From assembly GCF_015557635.1 (NCBI RefSeq), contig NZ_JADNOP010000016.1, positions 1 through 64,000 on the forward strand: a stretch of DNA of 64,000 nucleotides. The letters run 5' to 3'. This document shows positions 43,947 to 51,640 of this stretch, in pieces. Numbering within the stretch: the first letter of the stretch is position 1; every line of letters starts with the position of its first letter. The notes beneath the pieces are model-generated. The model saw only the letters and a program-made list of their open reading frames with translations. It was not told the DNA's origin and searched no databases. The translations under genes were made by a program, and so were the position numbers. The DNA comes from Fusicatenibacter saccharivorans (GTDB taxonomy: Bacteria; Bacillota; Clostridia; Lachnospirales; Lachnospiraceae).

Positions 43947-45311
43947 TCAGGATAATTTTCTTAAGAATACCATCTGATCCGGATCGCCGCCCGTTACCAG
44001 AAGGTTAATGTCGTTGGTAAACTGTGCAATTTTATCGGTTGCCTGATACATCGATTTCTCGGTTGTCCAGACATTGCCCTCTTTGACTGCTTTGTAATCG
44101 GCAAACATAGAATCCTTTGCCAGCAGGTCGTCCAGGGTTTTGACGGTGGAATCGATACTTGCGTTGTAGATCAGGTAGTCCGCATCTTCGGCCGTATCGT
44201 AGAACTGCTCCATCGTGATCGGCACGGATGTTTTTCCGCTGTCGTCCTGGAGATCACGGAAGGCGTTGCGCGCACCGCCAAGCTCGATCATGTTGGAAAT
44301 GTAGTCCTCCGGGTTCCGCACAACGGCAGCCCCGCTCGTATTAATATAGAAGAAAGCGACCGTTTTTTCGGTATTCTGGAAATCCTTCAGATTTTCCACA
44401 ATACTTGCCTGATTTGCAAAGAAGTCGGCTGCCTCCTCCTCTTTGTCCAGCATGGCACCGTAGAGTTTGATCCATTCGGTTCTGCCAAGAGGCTGGGATT
44501 CATAGCTGGAACGGTCGATGAAGACCGGAATATCGAGCATCTCGATCATCTCCTGTACCTTCGGGGAATGGAGGATCATCGTGGATTCAATGGCCAGATC
44601 ACAGTTCTCACTGACCAGAAGTTCGTAATCCGGCTCACTGTATTTTCCGGCGAAGATCATCGTTCCGGCATTCATCGCGTCAACGGCATCCTGTACGTAC
44701 CAGTTGTCTGCGGTTTCACCGGAGAGACGAATCGTATCGAGGGAGTCGATGGCATCGAACAGCGCCATCGGAGAGGTTGCTGCCATGTAGATGCGTTCCA
44801 GCGGCTGATGGATTACAATTACGTCGGAATCGAGGTCATCCGGTGCCTCTTTTCCGTCCGGGACGAGCAGATACTGCGCGCCGTCTTTGACATCGATCAG
44901 TTTATAGCCGTCTGTGCAGTAGTATACGTTAAAGCACTCGGCGTAATTCAGGACCATCTTGCTCTCGATGGTGATTCCGGTGATGTCCGGTGCGTCGCTG
45001 ACATCGTCTGTCGTTGCGAAACCATCCGCGGATGCGGTATCACTCCCGGAGGTGCTGCTCTCAGCAGTGGCTTCGGAGGTGCTTTCACTTTCAGCTGTAC
45101 TTTCCGAGACGGATGTGCTCTCCGTCTGGCTTTCGGAAACGTCTGCTGCGGATGCTGTGGATGTGCTGCTCTCAGAAACTGCCGAAGTGCCCGACGCGGA
45201 CGATGTGCTGCTTCCCGTTGATGCGGTGCTGCCGCAGGCCGTCAGTGACATCGCTGCTGCAAGAAAAAGTGCGGTCCATTTTTTCAGCTTTCTTTCGTTT
45301 TTTCCTGTCAT
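43947..45311 (-). CDS. ABC transporter substrate-binding lipoprotein (BtuF/FepB type)
   Basis: 454 residues from the ATG at 45311 (AAAGGAAT upstream). Lipobox SLTAC with cysteine ~26, then a ~90-residue Ser/Thr/Glu-rich linker, then a periplasmic-binding domain of the PF01497 type: LNYAECFNVYY, YLLVPDGKEAP, VIVIHQPLERIYMAATSPMAL, LDIPVFIDRS, EWIKLYGAM and a long helical linker before the second lobe. It delivers the ligand to the permease encoded next. The first lobe is clearly related to the C-terminal domain of the 1262-residue protein encoded just upstream. Confidence 0.9.
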   Translation of the reverse strand: MTGKNERKLKKWTALFLAAAMSLTACGSTASTGSSTSSASGTSAVSESSTSTASAADVSESQTESTSVSESTAESESTSEATAESSTSGSDTASADGFATTDDVSDAPDITGITIESKMVLNYAECFNVYYCTDGYKLIDVKDGAQYLLVPDGKEAPDDLDSDVIVIHQPLERIYMAATSPMALFDAIDSLDTIRLSGETADNWYVQDAVDAMNAGTMIFAGKYSEPDYELLVSENCDLAIESTMILHSPKVQEMIEMLDIPVFIDRSSYESQPLGRTEWIKLYGAMLDKEEEAADFFANQASIVENLKDFQNTEKTVAFFYINTSGAAVVRNPEDYISNMIELGGARNAFRDLQDDSGKTSVPITMEQFYDTAEDADYLIYNASIDSTVKTLDDLLAKDSMFADYKAVKEGNVWTTEKSMYQATDKIAQFTNDINLLVTGGDPDQMVFLRKLS

Positions 45312-45330
45312 TTGATATTCCTTTCTTAAA

Positions 45331-45360
45331 GAAAAAGCCGCTGCCATACGGCAGCAGCCC
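45331..45360 (-). terminator. Intra-operon terminator/attenuator between surface protein and binding lipoprotein
   Basis: GCCGCTGCC (45337-45345) and GGCAGCAGC (45350-45358) form a 9-bp stem with one wobble and a 4-base loop, then T5 on the minus strand. Partial readthrough would yield more of the surface protein than of the ABC transporter. Confidence 0.75.
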
Positions 45361-45390
45361 TTTCTCATTTTTTGCTGCAAATTATTGTAC

Positions 45391-48300
45391 TTATTTATTC
45401 TCTTCTGCCTTTACCATCTGCTGGAACAGCTCGTTTGCCTGATCCTCGCATCCGAAGATCACGCCGTAGACTTTCAGCCACTCTGCTTTCGCAAGATCGG
45501 TCTTCTCGTCTGCGGAACGGTCAACCAGCATCGGAATGGTCAGGGTTGCCAGACGCTCTGCGGTGTCGGACAGACGCTCATTTTCCTCTTTCAGAAGTTC
45601 TTCCGGAGTCTTGTCTTCGTCTGCTTTCTCATCCGTTGTCTTATCGTCTTTATCGTCCTTCTGATCCTCAGATTTGGTATCTGCGGTCTCGTCGGCTGCA
45701 TCAGCATCTTCCTCATCTTTTGCATTTCCCGGAAGGAACTCAGACGGAAGAATTGCAAAGTCGATTTCGTCTTTTACCAGAGCTTTGTAGTCCAGATCAT
45801 CGAATGCTCCGTCGAAGGAGATTTTTTTATCTTCCATTGCTTTTGCAATGTTTTCGATCTGGCAGTCTTTCTGCTCCATGCCGACTGCTTTGATGCTCTC
45901 TGCTGCGTCTAACTGCTTGTCGAGAAGTTTCAGGGCATCCTCAGATGCTACGTATGTTTTCTCAACCGGAAGCTGGATCACAATCATATCTTTGTCCAGT
46001 CCTGCCGGAATCTCAACATCTTTCGGAACGATCAGATATTTGACAACATTGCCTTCGTACAGCTCTTTTGTCTTTTCGGTCAGATCTTTCGCTTTCTCAG
46101 TGCTGGTTTTTTTGGAATTGGATGCTGCTGCCGCTTCTTCCTCGTCGGTTGCTGCTGCGGTATTCTCTGCTGCTGCGGTATCGGTATCTTCTGCTTTCTT
46201 GTCGTCCTCGGTCTGTTTCTCCGGATCACGCTCGGTATCTTTTGTCATATCGATCTCCAGCAGGGTGATGCCTTCGTCGTAATGATACATCTTGAAGTAC
46301 TCTGCGTAAGCAAGTTTTGTCTCTGCTTTGTATTCCAGTCCCATGATCTCTGGAGCGGTGGTATCCAGCTTGGAGTTATCGGTGCTGATCGTGGAGATTG
46401 TTCCGTCTGCTTTTACAAATCCTGTGCTGGAAGAAGTGCTGCCGCCCTTCTTTGCTGCTGCCAGGGAGATGAAGATGTTGTAGGAAATCTCATGGGCAAC
46501 GGACATTCTGGTGGTCATACCGATGATGGTATTGTTCTTGTTCAGCTCAACCGGAATGGTGAAGATGCTGCTTCCGCCGCTGACATTTGCCATGTATTTA
46601 TTTCCGTTTGCTTTTACATATCCGTAGTACGGACTGCTGAATGCGATCGTTGCATAAGCCTGTCCGTTCGTTACAGTAATCTTGCTGCAGGAGATGGTTA
46701 CCTTTCCGGATCCGCCGGAGAAGGAGAATCCGTCTGGTGTGTAAACGCCGTCTGCCAGTGTGGTTGCACTGTCTACTTTGGATGTGCCGCCGCTTAAGTC
46801 AGACTCATATTTGGATTCCTGCTCCGGTTTGGTATCGGCCGGTTTCTGGGTCGGTGCCGGAGCCGGGGTGCTGGTCGGTTTTACAACCGGTGTCTCAGAT
46901 GGAGATACGGTTGGGGTCTTGGTCGGAACGAGGGTTGGTTTCGGAGTATCGCCCTTGTTGTCATCCGACGGAAGGTCTCCGGTCTTTTTCAGGCTGGAAG
47001 ATGCAATCGTGATGGCTCTGTCGTACCATTTGCCGCTCTTTACTGCATGAGCTGCTACAGCAAATTCCTGATCAAGTGCCTCTACCGGGATTTCAAACTG
47101 CATTCCGGTTTTGGTTTCACCGTCTAAGGTGTAGTCCACTTTTCCGGTGGAAGCGATCCATGCGCCGCTCTCTGCTGCCGCATCTTTTCCGGTTCCCATA
47201 TACAGATAATCATAGCCGCTTCCGCTTAAGGTGATAACTGCTGTCATTTTTCCGTTTTTCGCGGTCAGTTTTACGCCGACTACCTTGAACATTGCTGCAT
47301 TAGTTGTTGCCTCTGCACTGTAAATACCATCTGCTACTTTATTGGTCTCATCTGCCGGAAGATCTGCGGTCTTTTTCAGACTGGAAGATGCAATAGTAAT
47401 GGTTCTTGCATACCATTTATCCCGTTTTGCAGAATGGGAAGAAACAACAAGTGCCTGATCAAGTGCTGCTACCGGAATATCATACTGCATTCCTGTTTTC
47501 GTCTCGCCGTCTGCTGTTGTGTAATCAACGGTGCCGACGCCTGCAATCCATGCACTCTTGTCTGCGGCAGCTGCCTCTTCCGGTGTTCCCATGTACAGAT
47601 AATCGTAGGCAACACCACTTAACGTGATGCGTGCTTTCATGTCGCCGTCTTTTACGGTCAGCTCTACGCCGACTACTTTGAACATAGCTGCGCCGGTCTC
47701 CGCGGTTCCGCTGTAGATACCGTTTTCTACTTTCGCCGGTTCCGGAGTTGGAGTTGCGGTTGGAACCGGAGTCTCACTCGGAGTCGGGGTTGCAGTCGGG
47801 ACCGGAGTCTCGGTCGGCTCCGGTATCGGAGTTACTTCCGGTGTTTTACTTCCCGGAACTGCAAGATAAAGCTGCTGTTTGATGTACCAGGTTCCGTCTT
47901 TCTTTCCAAGAACGATCGGAACGGTTGTGCCGGCTTTGTCCGCATCTACTTCAAATGTAAAGGAATAACCGCCGTTTGCTTCCTGCATTCCCTGGATAGC
48001 CGGTGTTTTTGCAAGGTCATCGTTCTTTCCAAGATACAGTTTATCAAATGATACGTTGTTTGTTTTCAGTGTAAGAACGAGTTTATCGCCCTTGTTGATC
48101 ATTGTTGCCTCGGAGATGACGAACATTTTGAATACGCTGCCGTCCTCTTTGGTAACCGGTGCTTCTACACTGGCTGGCTTATTCGAGGAATCCTCACCTG
48201 GATTTTCGCTTGGAGTCTCGGTTGGTTCCGGTATTACCGTCGGGATTGCAGCGGTGCTGTGAATCGTAACAGTTTTATCAGCCCATGTTTTTTTCTTGGC

Positions 48301-49179
48301 TGAGCGAACGGCAACATCCATCTGTTTGTCAAGCTCTTCCACCGGAATTTCAAAACAATATCCGGTCTTTTCTGCACCGGTCTTCGTATCCGTATAGGTT
48401 TCGCTTCCTGTCGGAGCAATCCAGCTCTTTTCATCTGCTGCGGCAGCTTCTGCTGCTGTTCCCATATACAGGTAATCATAGCCGGTTCCACTCAGCAGAA
48501 TGGATGCTTTCAGTTTTCCATCTTTTACGATGAGTCTGGAAGAAACCACACGGAACATGCTTCCGGTTGCTTCTGCAGAAGTCTCATACTCACCATCTGC
48601 CGGTTTTGCTGCTTCCGCTGCTTTTGTTTCTTTCTTCTCGGCTGTATTGGATGCCTCATTTTTGGTCGTTTCTTTTACTTCCGTTTTCGGCTGTTCTGCC
48701 GCCGGACTGGTATTCTCTTTTACAGCATCTTTGGTTTCTTCTTTTGCCGGTGTTTCTTTTTCAGCATCCTGGGAAGTCTCATCTGCTGCTTCCGGCTCTT
48801 TTTCTGTGGTATCGGCAGTCTCTTCACCGTCTTTTGCAGTGTCCTCTGCAGTATCTTCCGAAGCATCCTCATCTGCGGATGGTGTCTCGGTCTCGTCAGA
48901 TCCTGCCGGTGTCTGATCCTCTGCAGGCGCGGCCGGTGTTTCCGTCGGCTCTTCTGCCGGAGTCTCTGCAGTGCTTTCACTGCTCTCGGTTTCTGCCGGT
49001 GTTGTTTCCGGTTCTGCCGTCTCTGCTGTTTCTTCGCTCTGCGGCGCTTCCTCTGCGGCTGCGCTGCTTTCTGTCTGTGCTGCTTTTTCCTGCGTATCTG
49101 CTAATACGCTGACAGTCGGGCTCATGATCATGGACGCCGACAGCAGCAGTGCCAGAAATTTGCTTGAATTTCCTTTCAT
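45391..49179 (-). CDS. Large secreted multi-domain ligand-capture protein under riboswitch control
   Basis: 1262 residues. Signal peptide ~1-27. Residues ~28-195 are a low-complexity Glu/Thr/Ala region. Then come beta-rich modules of ~105-115 residues: D1 ~197-310, D3 ~486-600 and D4 ~617-730 share MFxVVxxxLxVKDGxxxA, YDYLYMGT, EIPVxALD and KWYxRxITI; D2 ~345-442 is a divergent copy; D5 ~808-905 (CSKITVTNGQAYATIAFSSP, YGYVKANG) is another. They resemble NEAT/Shr-type ligand-binding domains. Proline/threonine linkers (PTPSETPVPTATPTP) separate them. Residues ~945-1255 are homologous to the first lobe of the following binding lipoprotein, interrupted by acidic insertions. No anchor motif or terminal membrane helix is seen. 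First gene after the cobalamin riboswitch. Confidence 0.8.
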   Translation of the reverse strand: MKGNSSKFLALLLSASMIMSPTVSVLADTQEKAAQTESSAAAEEAPQSEETAETAEPETTPAETESSESTAETPAEEPTETPAAPAEDQTPAGSDETETPSADEDASEDTAEDTAKDGEETADTTEKEPEAADETSQDAEKETPAKEETKDAVKENTSPAAEQPKTEVKETTKNEASNTAEKKETKAAEAAKPADGEYETSAEATGSMFRVVSSRLIVKDGKLKASILLSGTGYDYLYMGTAAEAAAADEKSWIAPTGSETYTDTKTGAEKTGYCFEIPVEELDKQMDVAVRSAKKKTWADKTVTIHSTAAIPTVIPEPTETPSENPGEDSSNKPASVEAPVTKEDGSVFKMFVISEATMINKGDKLVLTLKTNNVSFDKLYLGKNDDLAKTPAIQGMQEANGGYSFTFEVDADKAGTTVPIVLGKKDGTWYIKQQLYLAVPGSKTPEVTPIPEPTETPVPTATPTPSETPVPTATPTPEPAKVENGIYSGTAETGAAMFKVVGVELTVKDGDMKARITLSGVAYDYLYMGTPEEAAAADKSAWIAGVGTVDYTTADGETKTGMQYDIPVAALDQALVVSSHSAKRDKWYARTITIASSSLKKTADLPADETNKVADGIYSAEATTNAAMFKVVGVKLTAKNGKMTAVITLSGSGYDYLYMGTGKDAAAESGAWIASTGKVDYTLDGETKTGMQFEIPVEALDQEFAVAAHAVKSGKWYDRAITIASSSLKKTGDLPSDDNKGDTPKPTLVPTKTPTVSPSETPVVKPTSTPAPAPTQKPADTKPEQESKYESDLSGGTSKVDSATTLADGVYTPDGFSFSGGSGKVTISCSKITVTNGQAYATIAFSSPYYGYVKANGNKYMANVSGGSSIFTIPVELNKNNTIIGMTTRMSVAHEISYNIFISLAAAKKGGSTSSSTGFVKADGTISTISTDNSKLDTTAPEIMGLEYKAETKLAYAEYFKMYHYDEGITLLEIDMTKDTERDPEKQTEDDKKAEDTDTAAAENTAAATDEEEAAAASNSKKTSTEKAKDLTEKTKELYEGNVVKYLIVPKDVEIPAGLDKDMIVIQLPVEKTYVASEDALKLLDKQLDAAESIKAVGMEQKDCQIENIAKAMEDKKISFDGAFDDLDYKALVKDEIDFAILPSEFLPGNAKDEEDADAADETADTKSEDQKDDKDDKTTDEKADEDKTPEELLKEENERLSDTAERLATLTIPMLVDRSADEKTDLAKAEWLKVYGVIFGCEDQANELFQQMVKAEENK

Positions 49180-49332
49180 AACTTCTCCTTTTCTTCGGAT
49201 ATCCTTCGCGCATCTGCTCCGGATTCCGTCTGACTTTTTCAGGCAGCTGGGCGGTGCCTGTCCCCGTCAATGATGTCTCCCTGCAAGTAATCTTGTTTTT
49301 GAGGACACATTTTTTCTGCGAAAAGACAAACA

Positions 49333-49430
49333 GACATCTGCTTTTTCTGCAAAAGAGTTTCTCCACCGGAGCTCTTTTTCGGACGCATGGCGACAAAAAA
49401 GCAGATGTCCGATTTTACTTCGTACATCTT
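49333..49430 (-). promoter_or_regulatory. Likely riboswitch expression platform
   Basis: In the leader between riboswitch and gene, GACATCTGCTTTTT at 49333-49346 is an exact inverted copy of 49396-49409. A further AGATGT (minus strand, 49424-49429) can pair with the same ACATCT. Pairing with AGATGT gives a short stem ending in T6, a possible terminator; pairing with the distant arm gives an alternative. The mechanism is inferred from these mutually exclusive pairings. Confidence 0.5.
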
Positions 49431-49469
49431 TCCATGAATATATATGCTTTTATCGGAAGCGATTCACTA

Positions 49470-49660
49470 ACCTTTCCAGCAGGTTTCCTGACTCGCAGAT
49501 CTTCACGGCAGCCGCGCCTTCTCATGCGTTTCGCACAATGGCATTTCTGCAGCTAACACTCCCTGCTTACAGTGACCGGATCGCTCAGGATTTCCACCTG
49601 ATTCCCTTTTACCTTCGCGGATTCTTTTTCAAATCCGTTCCGCACTGAAAAGTCCCTTAT
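49470..49660 (-). ncRNA. Adenosylcobalamin (cobalamin) riboswitch
   Basis: On the minus strand, in order: GGGAATCAGGTGGAAATCC (near 49587-49606), GGTCACTGTAAGCAGGGAG in the central region, a GC-rich GCGCGGCTGCCG stem, and the B12-box segment GAGTCAGGAAACCTGC (49479-49495). These are the conserved blocks of cobalamin riboswitches, correctly ordered and spaced. It lies between a near-consensus promoter and the large capture protein gene. Corrinoid binding should lower expression of the operon. Confidence 0.93.
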
Positions 49661-49674
49661 TTCATTCGTTACTG

Positions 49675-49703
49675 ATTATAGCAAAGCCGTTTTGGAAAGT
49701 CAA
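49675..49703 (-). promoter_or_regulatory. SigA promoter of the riboswitch-led operon
   Basis: Minus strand TTGACT (49698-49703), 17 bp, TATAAT (49675-49680). Transcription would start near 49668, giving a leader of about 490 bases. Confidence 0.88.
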
Positions 49704-49783
49704 ATGAAAGGCCACGGAAAAAGCGCATAAAATCAGCATTTTTTACATACTTTATGATAACTGTCCGCACCGGAGCCTATTCT

Positions 49784-51550
49784 ATGAAACCAGCTTCTCT
49801 GCACCGCCGCATCCTGTTCCCTCTGCTTCTGTGCGGCGGACTTCTTTTCGCTCTGCTGTTCTGGTATTTTTCCCCGTTCTTTTCCCCTGGTGAGAACCGC
49901 CGGTTTTCCGCGTATGTGGAGGAACGCTTCCACTCCGAGGTAACCTCTTCTGCCATCACGCTCCACTATACCCTCGCCGATCCGGCTTCCCGCGGAATTG
50001 CCCCCGGCACTGCCTCGTTCGGCACGGTTTCCATCCCTGACCGCACCTCGTATGATGCCCTGCTGCAGAGTGTGGAAACAACGCTCACATCCTTTCATCG
50101 AAACCGCCTCTCCGCGGAAAATCAGATCACGCTCGATCTTCTGCTCTACGAGCTGAACTGCGAGAAAATGCCGGGCAGCACCAGCCTTCTTGCGGAACCG
50201 CTCGGTCCGTCGCTCGGGATTCAGGCACAGCTTCCCATTCTGCTCGCGGAGTACCCGTTCCGCACACAGCAGGATATCGCCGACTACCTCCATCTTCTGC
50301 AGGATCTCCCGCGCTATTTCTCCGATCTCATCGCACTCGAGCAGGAAAAATCCCGGCAGGGCGTGTTTCAGAATGACCTTGCGGTCGATGGCATTATCCG
50401 CCAGTGCAGTGCTTTTCTCGCCGACGCGGATACACCGGAAAGCCATCTGCTCCACACCGTTTTTCAGAATAAACTGCAGGCGTCTTCACTGTTTTCTGAG
50501 GCGGAAAGGAATCTCTGTCTGCAGACGCATGAAAAACTCCTTATCTCCTGTGTTTTTCCCGCCTACCGCTCTCTTTCCGATGCTCTTTCTTCACTCCGCG
50601 GCAAAGGAACGCAGAACGCCGGCGGTCTTTCCCGGCAGGAAGGCGGACTTTCCTACTATGCGTATCTTCTCCGCAGCCGCGTCGGTGTTGACGCTTCACC
50701 GGAGGAGCTGACCCGCCTTTTAACACAGCAGCTTGCGGACCAGTGTGCCGAAATGCAGATTATTCTCGATCAGAATCCGTCGCTCTCCCTCTCCGAGCAG
50801 GCGCTCGTGCTGCCGTTCTCCACGCCGGAGGAAATGCTTGCCGATCTGCAGAATGCCGTTTCTGAAGATTTTCCCGTTCTTTCGGGTATCGCATACGAAG
50901 TAAAGACCGTGGATGACTCTCTCAAGGATTTTTTAAGCCCCGCCTTTTATCTCACACCGCCCGCCGATGTCAATTCACCCAACTCCATTTACCTGAATCC
51001 CGCGGATGAAATGACCGGCATCGAGCTGTATTCCACACTTGCCCACGAGGGCTTTCCCGGCCATCTGTACCAGACCGTCTCGTTCTCGCGCTCCGACCCG
51101 CTTCTGATCCGCCATCTCTACGCGCCGTCGGGTTATGTGGAAGGATGGGCAACCTACGTTGAATCATATGCCTGCCGCTACGCCGCACGTAATCTCGATG
51201 CAAACACGCAGGCGCTCTGCCGTCTCTGGTATCTGAACCGCTCGGTGCATCTTACCCTCTGCTCGCTGCTGGATCTCGGAATCCACAGCCAGGGATGGCT
51301 CCTCTCGGATGCGTCAGCCTTTCTGGCGCAGTTCGGCATCACGGATGCGTCGGCCGCTGCCTCTTTATATCAGTATATTCTCGAGACACCGGCGAACTAT
51401 CTGAAATACTGTGTCGGATCGCTCTCGTTTTCGCAGCTCCTCTCGGAAGTGCAGAAACAGGAAGGTGACTCATTCTCATTGATCGGTTTCCATGAAAAAC
51501 TGCTCCGTCTCGGGCCTCTGCCGTTTCCGCTCGTAGAAAAATATCTGTAA
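49784..51550 (+). CDS. DUF885-family membrane-anchored peptidase-like protein
   Basis: 588 residues from the ATG at 49784 (GGAG eight bases upstream; an ATG 30 bases earlier has no ribosome site). A signal anchor is at ~12-32. The body is helical, with LAHEGFPGHLYQ at ~417-428 (HExxxGH, the DUF885 metal-site motif) and GYVEGWATYVESYA ~35 residues later supplying the probable third ligand. DUF885 proteins are thought to be extracellular zinc peptidases; substrate unknown. Transcribed away from the corrinoid operon. Confidence 0.85.
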   Translation: MKPASLHRRILFPLLLCGGLLFALLFWYFSPFFSPGENRRFSAYVEERFHSEVTSSAITLHYTLADPASRGIAPGTASFGTVSIPDRTSYDALLQSVETTLTSFHRNRLSAENQITLDLLLYELNCEKMPGSTSLLAEPLGPSLGIQAQLPILLAEYPFRTQQDIADYLHLLQDLPRYFSDLIALEQEKSRQGVFQNDLAVDGIIRQCSAFLADADTPESHLLHTVFQNKLQASSLFSEAERNLCLQTHEKLLISCVFPAYRSLSDALSSLRGKGTQNAGGLSRQEGGLSYYAYLLRSRVGVDASPEELTRLLTQQLADQCAEMQIILDQNPSLSLSEQALVLPFSTPEEMLADLQNAVSEDFPVLSGIAYEVKTVDDSLKDFLSPAFYLTPPADVNSPNSIYLNPADEMTGIELYSTLAHEGFPGHLYQTVSFSRSDPLLIRHLYAPSGYVEGWATYVESYACRYAARNLDANTQALCRLWYLNRSVHLTLCSLLDLGIHSQGWLLSDASAFLAQFGITDASAAASLYQYILETPANYLKYCVGSLSFSQLLSEVQKQEGDSFSLIGFHEKLLRLGPLPFPLVEKYL

Positions 51551-51566
51551 ACGGTTCGCCCTGCTG

Positions 51567-51625
51567 AAAAAAAGATCCCACAGACTTTCTTCTATAAATA
51601 ATAAAAAGTTCTGTGAGATCTTTTT
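51567..51625. terminator. Convergent terminator, DUF885 and deacetylase-like genes
   Basis: AAAAAGATC and CACAGA pair with TCTGTG and GATCTTTTT across an A/T-rich loop; A and T runs at both ends. Confidence 0.82.
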
Positions 51626-51640
51626 CATTTTCAAAATTCT

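Noticed and set aside
45391-49179. Reading the operon as a plain heme or iron uptake system
   Set aside because: The modules recall NEAT/Shr domains, but the leader carries cobalamin riboswitch blocks and no Fur-like operator is visible, so a corrinoid ligand is preferred, though not proven.
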